From contig OZ241856.1 of NCBI GenBank assembly GCA_965202845.1, positions 1,426,001 through 1,490,000 of the forward strand: a stretch of 64,000 nt of DNA, written 5' to 3'. The notes under the pieces were generated by a model, which was not told where the DNA came from, ran no database searches, and saw only the letters and a program-made list of their open reading frames with translations. A program made the translations under genes and the position numbers. Of this stretch, positions 59,840 to 64,000 are shown piece by piece (positions within the stretch are counted from its first letter, which is position 1; each line of letters opens with the position of its first letter). The DNA is from CBDATA01 sp965202845. Lineage in GTDB: Bacteria > Acidobacteriota > Vicinamibacteria > Marinacidobacterales > Marinacidobacteraceae.

Positions 59840-61350
59840 TCCGCCGGTCCCCCGACAACGGCCGGTTCCTCGACAGCCTCTTCCGGGGACGACGCCGAGC
59901 CGCTCTCCAGCCGTTCCAGCGCGTACGGCAGCCCCCCGGCGACATCGAACGACTCCTCGATTCCGACCTCCCCGCCCACCGTCGACCGGATCTCGTTGAG
60001 CGCCGGCGAGGCGCGCAGCGTGGCCGCCAGGGTGGGAATCGCCCGGATGCGAAGACCGCCGTCCGCTCCGGAAGCGAAGTCCTTCCGAACCTTGTTCACG
60101 ATGTCCTGACACACCGCGTGCAGCGAGCGGATCCGGCCGGTTCCCTTGCATTCGGGACACCGCGCCAGCAACGCGAAGTCGAGCGACGCCCGTTCCCGCT
60201 TCCGGGTGATGATCACCAGCCCGGCGCGGGACTCGGGCGGCGAGGCGCGGGTGAAGGCGGGGTCCTTGCGGAGGCGACTCTGGAGCGCCTGGAAGACCCG
60301 CTCCCGGTTGCGATGGCTCCGCATGTCGATGAAGTCGACCACGATGATCCCGCCCAAGTCGCGCAGCCGGAGCTGCCGGGCCACCTCGGCCGCCGCCTCG
60401 ATGTTGGTCGCGGTGTTGGTGTCCTCGCGGTCCGAGCCTTCCCCGTGGAAGCTGCCGGTGTTCACATCCACCGCGACCAGCGCTTCCGTCTGGTCGATCA
60501 CGATCGAGCCGCCGGAGGGGAGCTTGACCCGCCTGCGGGTGGCGTTCGCGAAGGCGGTCTCCACCCCGTACTCGTCGAAAATCGGGTAATTCCGCGAGTA
60601 GAGGCGGACGTTGTGCTCCATGCCGGGCAGGAATTGGCGGATGAAGTTGAGCAGCCGGCCGTAGAGTTCCTCCGAATCCACCCGGATCACGCTGAATCCG
60701 GAGAACAGAACGTCCCGAACGTAGCGGAACACCATCGGCACCTCGGCCCGGAGGCAGGCGGGAGGGCCGGAAGCTCCCAGACGCTGGATTTCGGCGAAGT
60801 CGGCTTCCAGGCGGAGGATGTCGGCGCGCAGCGCCTCCTCGTCGCGCTGCTCCGACGACGCGCGGGCCGACCACTCCCCGGGAAGCGTGGCGACCCGGCG
60901 TATCAGCGCCTTGAGGCGCACCCGCTCGCGCTCGCCCTCGATCTTCGGGGACACCAGCGCGCCGTTCGGCGAGAACGGCCGGAAGTCGAAGTACCGCCCG
61001 GGAACCCGGAGCATGCCGCTCACCTTGTACCCCTTGGCGCCCAGCGGCTCCCGCGTCACCTGGACCAGAACCGACTGCCCGACCCGCACCAGATCCTCGA
61101 TCCGTCCGTTCCCGGACCCGCCGCCGCCCGGCATGTTCCCCGCCTGCAGGAACCCGTTCTGGGCGAGCCCCAGATCCACGAAGGCGGACTGGGTTCCGGG
61201 AATCACCCGCTGCACCCGGCCCCGGTACACCCCGTGCAGGATGTTCTGCTCCGCCCGCGGCTCGACCCCGAGCTCCACGACCTCGCCGTCCTCGAGGAGC
61301 GCCACCCGCGTCTCCTCGGGTAGACGGGTGACGATCAGCTCACGCAACAC
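59836..61350 (-). CDS. rng: Ribonuclease E/G family protein
   Basis: A 504-residue endoribonuclease of RNase G size. GVYRGRVQRVIPGTQSAFVDLGL is the S1 domain, and LVAVDVNTGSFHG together with GGIIVVDFIDMRSHRNRERV the DNase I-like catalytic Asp sites. LLARCPECKGTGRIRS is the zinc-link that joins dimers. There is no long C-terminal degradosome scaffold. It is upstream of the RsbW-like gene and downstream of rodA, on the same strand. Confidence 0.93.
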   Translation of the reverse strand: MLRELIVTRLPEETRVALLEDGEVVELGVEPRAEQNILHGVYRGRVQRVIPGTQSAFVDLGLAQNGFLQAGNMPGGGGSGNGRIEDLVRVGQSVLVQVTREPLGAKGYKVSGMLRVPGRYFDFRPFSPNGALVSPKIEGERERVRLKALIRRVATLPGEWSARASSEQRDEEALRADILRLEADFAEIQRLGASGPPACLRAEVPMVFRYVRDVLFSGFSVIRVDSEELYGRLLNFIRQFLPGMEHNVRLYSRNYPIFDEYGVETAFANATRRRVKLPSGGSIVIDQTEALVAVDVNTGSFHGEGSDREDTNTATNIEAAAEVARQLRLRDLGGIIVVDFIDMRSHRNRERVFQALQSRLRKDPAFTRASPPESRAGLVIITRKRERASLDFALLARCPECKGTGRIRSLHAVCQDIVNKVRKDFASGADGGLRIRAIPTLAATLRASPALNEIRSTVGGEVGIEESFDVAGGLPYALERLESGSASSPEEAVEEPAVVGGPAD

Positions 61351-61424
61351 GGGCGAACGGCCCCTTCAAGCATCCATGATCCTGCCCTGAACGCTAGCAC
61401 GCCGACGGGTTTCGCCCGCGGGTT

Positions 61425-62519
61425 TCAGGACAGGAAGGTGTGACGCCGCACCGCCGCCACCAGCCCGACGGCGGCGCCGGTCACGAGGAGCGAATTGCCC
61501 CCGTAGCTCAGGAACGGAAGCGGAAATCCCTTCACCGGAACCAGCCCCGCCACCATCGCGATGTTGTAGAGCGCCTGCAAGAACAGCATGAGGAACAGGC
61601 CGCCGCAGATCAGCCCGCCGAGCGAATCCCGGGCCTGCGCCGCCGCCGCCCCGATGGTGAGAATCGTGTGTCCGAGCCAGACGTACAGTCCCAGAACCAC
61701 CAGCACCCCGACGAACCCGAACTCCTCGGCGAGCACCGCGAAGACGAAGTCGGTATGCGGCGCCGGAAGGAATTCGTAGCCGGTCTGCGACCCCTGGAGC
61801 CAGCCGGTTCCGGTGAGCTGCCCCGATCCCACCGCGATCGCCGCCTGCCGGGACTGGTAGGACGCGCCCAGCGGATCGCTCTCCGGGTTCAGGAAGGAGA
61901 GGATTCGCTGCTTCTGGTACTCGCGCAGGCCGAAGAACCACATGAGCGGGAGCGAGAGCGCGGCGACGCCCGCCACCGGGAGGATGCGCCTCCAGGGCGC
62001 GCCGCCGATGACCACCATTCCGCAGGCGACGCCGGCCAGCACCGCCGCGCTTCCCAGATCGGGCTGGGTCGCCACCGCCAGCACCAGCCCCACCGTGCAG
62101 GCGAACCAGGCGACCGCGGCCCGGGGATCCAGCCGGTCCCGGATCGCTGCGGAGATCAGGTGGGCGAGCAGGAGCACCAGCGCCAGCTTGGCGAGCTCCC
62201 CGGGCTGGATCGTCGCCAGTCCGATGTCCAGCCAGCGACGGGTGCCGGCGCGGAGTCCGGCGGCCGCGGTGGCGTACACGCTGAGCAACAGGGTGAACAG
62301 GAACAGGACGGCGGAAAACCGGGACAGCCTCCGGTAATCCACCCGGGACGCCGCGAGGCACACTGCGGCGGCGATTCCGAGCCGGATCAGGTGGTCCCCA
62401 ATCGAGACCCCGCCCACGCCGCGCAGCGCGCTGACCAGCACCGGCAGGGCGATGAGACACAGCAGGGTGACGCTGGCGAGGAGGCCGCCGTCAATCCCGC
62501 GAAGCCATCGGGCGAACAT
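61425..62519 (-). CDS. rodA: Rod-shape-determining protein RodA (SEDS glycosyltransferase)
   Basis: A 364-residue polytopic membrane protein with about ten hydrophobic helices. GTRRWLDIGLATIQPGELAKLALVLLLA and ATQPDLGSAAVL contain the conserved SEDS residues; GASYQSRQAAIAVGSGQLTGTGWLQGSQT and PAPHTDFVFAVLAEEFGFVG are the family signature blocks. RodA polymerises peptidoglycan glycan strands together with PBP2. The ATG at 62519 lies 29 nt inside the PBP2 gene, so elongation-machine genes are coupled. Confidence 0.95.
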   Translation of the reverse strand: MFARWLRGIDGGLLASVTLLCLIALPVLVSALRGVGGVSIGDHLIRLGIAAAVCLAASRVDYRRLSRFSAVLFLFTLLLSVYATAAAGLRAGTRRWLDIGLATIQPGELAKLALVLLLAHLISAAIRDRLDPRAAVAWFACTVGLVLAVATQPDLGSAAVLAGVACGMVVIGGAPWRRILPVAGVAALSLPLMWFFGLREYQKQRILSFLNPESDPLGASYQSRQAAIAVGSGQLTGTGWLQGSQTGYEFLPAPHTDFVFAVLAEEFGFVGVLVVLGLYVWLGHTILTIGAAAAQARDSLGGLICGGLFLMLFLQALYNIAMVAGLVPVKGFPLPFLSYGGNSLLVTGAAVGLVAAVRRHTFLS

Positions 62520-64000
62520 CGCCGGCCCCTCCTCCTTCCTCCCGGCGGCCCTGGAACCAGGCGTCGAACACCGCCCGCGCCACCGGCGCCGCGAACACAC
62601 CGCCCCCGCCGGAATGCTCCACGATGGCGGCCACCGCGATCTCCGGATCGTCGTGGGGCGCAAACCCCACGAACCACGCATGGGTGCGGAGTTCGCGGGG
62701 GCGATCGGCGTTGTCCCGCGCGATCCGGGACAGGCCGGCGACCTGGGCCGTCCCCGTCTTCCCGCTCACCTGGACCCCTTCCAGCGCGGCGCGCCGGGCG
62801 GTTCCGTCCTCCACCGCCGCCCGCATCCCCTCCCGGATCAGGGCGAAGCGCTCCGGCGCCAGCCCGGTCACCCGCCCGGACGGGGCGACGCCGACCAGCC
62901 GGGGCTGAAACAGCGTTCCCGAAGTCGCCACCGCCGCCGCCAGCCGCGCCATCTGCATCGGAGTCACTTCGAGCGGCCCCTGCCCCACCGAGAGGGACGC
63001 CGTCTCGCTCGCATACCAGGGTTCGTCGTGGACCCGCCGTTTCCAGTCGCGGCTCGGCACCAGGCCGGTCGTCTCGTTGGTCAGGTCCACGCCGGTGGCG
63101 GCGCCCAGCCCGAACGCCCGCGCGTAGCGGGCCAGCACATCCACGTCCAGCCGCTGCGACAGGCGGTAGAAGAAGACGTTGCACGACTCCTTGAGCGCCT
63201 CCACCAAGGAGACGCTCCCGTGCCCGGACTCCCGGTGGCAGGCGAACGTCCGCCCCGCCACCCGCGCCCGCCCGCGGCAGGTGAATCGGGTGCTCGCATC
63301 GGCCACTCCCTCGCCCAGGGCGGCCGCCGCCGTGATCAGCTTGAACGTGGACCCCGGCGGGTACTTCCCCTGGGTGGCGCGGTTCAGCAGCGGGTTCATG
63401 GGGTTGTTCAAGAGCGCGCGCCAGACTCCCGGCGCCCGCTCGGGGCCGGCGTCGAACGCCGGAAAGCTCCCCAGGCCGAGGACGCCCCCGGTCTTCAGGT
63501 CAAGCGCGACGAACGCGCCGCTCTCGCTTCCGAACGCCTCGTGCCCGGCCCGCTGGATCGCGGCCTCCGCCGACAGCGTGAGGCGCCGTCCCCGCACCGG
63601 CTCGACCCGGCTGATCCCCCCGGGAACCAGCACCCGCTGGCGGCTGTCCACCACGCTCTGGATCCGGCCGTCCTGTCCGGCCAGCACCTCGTTGTACATC
63701 CGCTCGACGCCGTCCTGCCCCACCTGATCCCCGGCTCGGGACCCCGCGAACTCCTCGAGCAGCAGCTGGGCGCCGGTCACTTCGCCCACATGACCCAGCA
63801 GATGCGCGGTCGCCGCTCCCATCGGATAGACGCGCACCGGCACGAAATCCACCCGCACGTCGGGAAGCTCCCGACGCCGCGCCATGTACCAGGACGCCGC
63901 TTCGAAGGTGAGGGGCCGCACCACCGCCGGCTGGCGCGCCGCCTGCCGACGCAGCGCGGCCCGCTCTTCGGGGGAGACGTCCAGGTGGCCGATCGCCTCG
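62491..64000 (-). CDS. mrdA: Penicillin-binding protein 2 (MrdA), 5' end outside window
   Basis: 503 visible residues of the PBP2 transpeptidase; the N-terminus lies beyond the window edge. The visible part begins within the pedestal domain. The transpeptidase has QGKYPPGSTFKLITAAAAL (Ser-x-x-Lys), LKESCNVFFYRL (Ser-x-Asn) and GVQVSGKTGTAQVAG (Lys-Thr-Gly). WFVGFAPHDDPEIAVAAIVEHSGGGG ends the domain. A bacterial elongasome enzyme that crosslinks peptidoglycan together with RodA, its immediate downstream neighbour. Confidence 0.95.
   Translation of the reverse strand, partial: EAIGHLDVSPEERAALRRQAARQPAVVRPLTFEAASWYMARRRELPDVRVDFVPVRVYPMGAATAHLLGHVGEVTGAQLLLEEFAGSRAGDQVGQDGVERMYNEVLAGQDGRIQSVVDSRQRVLVPGGISRVEPVRGRRLTLSAEAAIQRAGHEAFGSESGAFVALDLKTGGVLGLGSFPAFDAGPERAPGVWRALLNNPMNPLLNRATQGKYPPGSTFKLITAAAALGEGVADASTRFTCRGRARVAGRTFACHRESGHGSVSLVEALKESCNVFFYRLSQRLDVDVLARYARAFGLGAATGVDLTNETTGLVPSRDWKRRVHDEPWYASETASLSVGQGPLEVTPMQMARLAAAVATSGTLFQPRLVGVAPSGRVTGLAPERFALIREGMRAAVEDGTARRAALEGVQVSGKTGTAQVAGLSRIARDNADRPRELRTHAWFVGFAPHDDPEIAVAAIVEHSGGGGVFAAPVARAVFDAWFQGRREEGGGAGDVRPMASRD

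Noticed and set aside
1..64000. CRISPR arrays, rRNA genes, prophage or large gene clusters
   Set aside because: No regularly spaced repeats, rRNA-like stretches, phage structural genes or multi-module biosynthetic genes were seen.

Overview
The window is GC-rich, densely packed bacterial DNA. It probably comes from an Acidobacteriota-type, free-living or host-associated Gram-negative heterotroph. The grounds are a large TonB-dependent receptor with an N-terminal carboxypeptidase-regulatory domain, a GWxTD-domain/TPR protein, lipoprotein hydrolases and outer-membrane barrels, and the phylum remains an inference. Genes commonly overlap by 1-4 nt (ATGA, GTGA, TTGA, TGATG), and several convergent pairs overlap at their 3' ends. 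Translational coupling is therefore the rule.

Layout. 0.1-8.7 kb is partly accessory: an uncharacterised small protein, a hydantoinase-like/DUF917/AroM cassette, a sulfatase lipoprotein, a PD-(D/E)XK nuclease-like protein and an IS1634-type insertion sequence. 8.8-25 kb holds a cystathionine beta-synthase/D-aminoacylase pair, a glycosyltransferase, a pyruvate kinase with a K+-independent signature, a glutamate-cysteine-ligase/CBS fusion, an ABC ATPase with an HlyD adaptor but no permease, a phosphodiesterase-like enzyme, ApaG, a methyltransferase, a CinA-like protein, an M20 amidohydrolase and a CapA-like protein. 25-33 kb holds an orphan Phd antitoxin, the GWxTD/TPR protein, the TonB receptor with a clear sigma70 promoter, a beta-lactamase-fold lipoprotein and an RHH/PIN toxin-antitoxin pair with an extra RHH paralogue.

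The main discovery is at 33.1-33.9 kb on the minus strand. Two tandem, translationally coupled rhodanese-domain genes each have an in-frame TGA exactly where the catalytic cysteine should be. In both, the reading frame continues with well-conserved rhodanese C-terminal sequence. Both carry the same hairpin at the same distance (+16/17 to +31/32) after the TGA, with a CGUGC apical loop, as expected of a bacterial SECIS element. I interpret them as selenocysteine-containing rhodaneses, one cytosolic and one a lipoprotein. Ordinary gene calling would truncate both.

33.9-40.6 kb on the minus strand reads HIT protein, ilvB, ilvN, ilvC, M14 peptidase, rpmB and then the rhodanese pair. 40.6-48 kb holds an oxidoreductase, rfbB, a queuosine-precursor transporter, an HTH-DNA adenine methyltransferase, the agmatine-to-putrescine genes aguA/aguB, and gatC/gatA. 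48-53 kb on the minus strand is a conserved information-processing block: tRNA-Val, thrS, infC, rpmI, rplT, a ZapB-like protein, zapA and thiL. Here infC appears to start at AUC with its Shine-Dalgarno in a hairpin.

53-64 kb holds a GspE/PilB ATPase whose frame runs on antisense through a Na/Pi cotransporter gene, an HtrA protease, a barrel protein, an inositol monophosphatase, an RsbW-like kinase domain, RNase E/G, rodA and the 3' part of PBP2 (mrdA).
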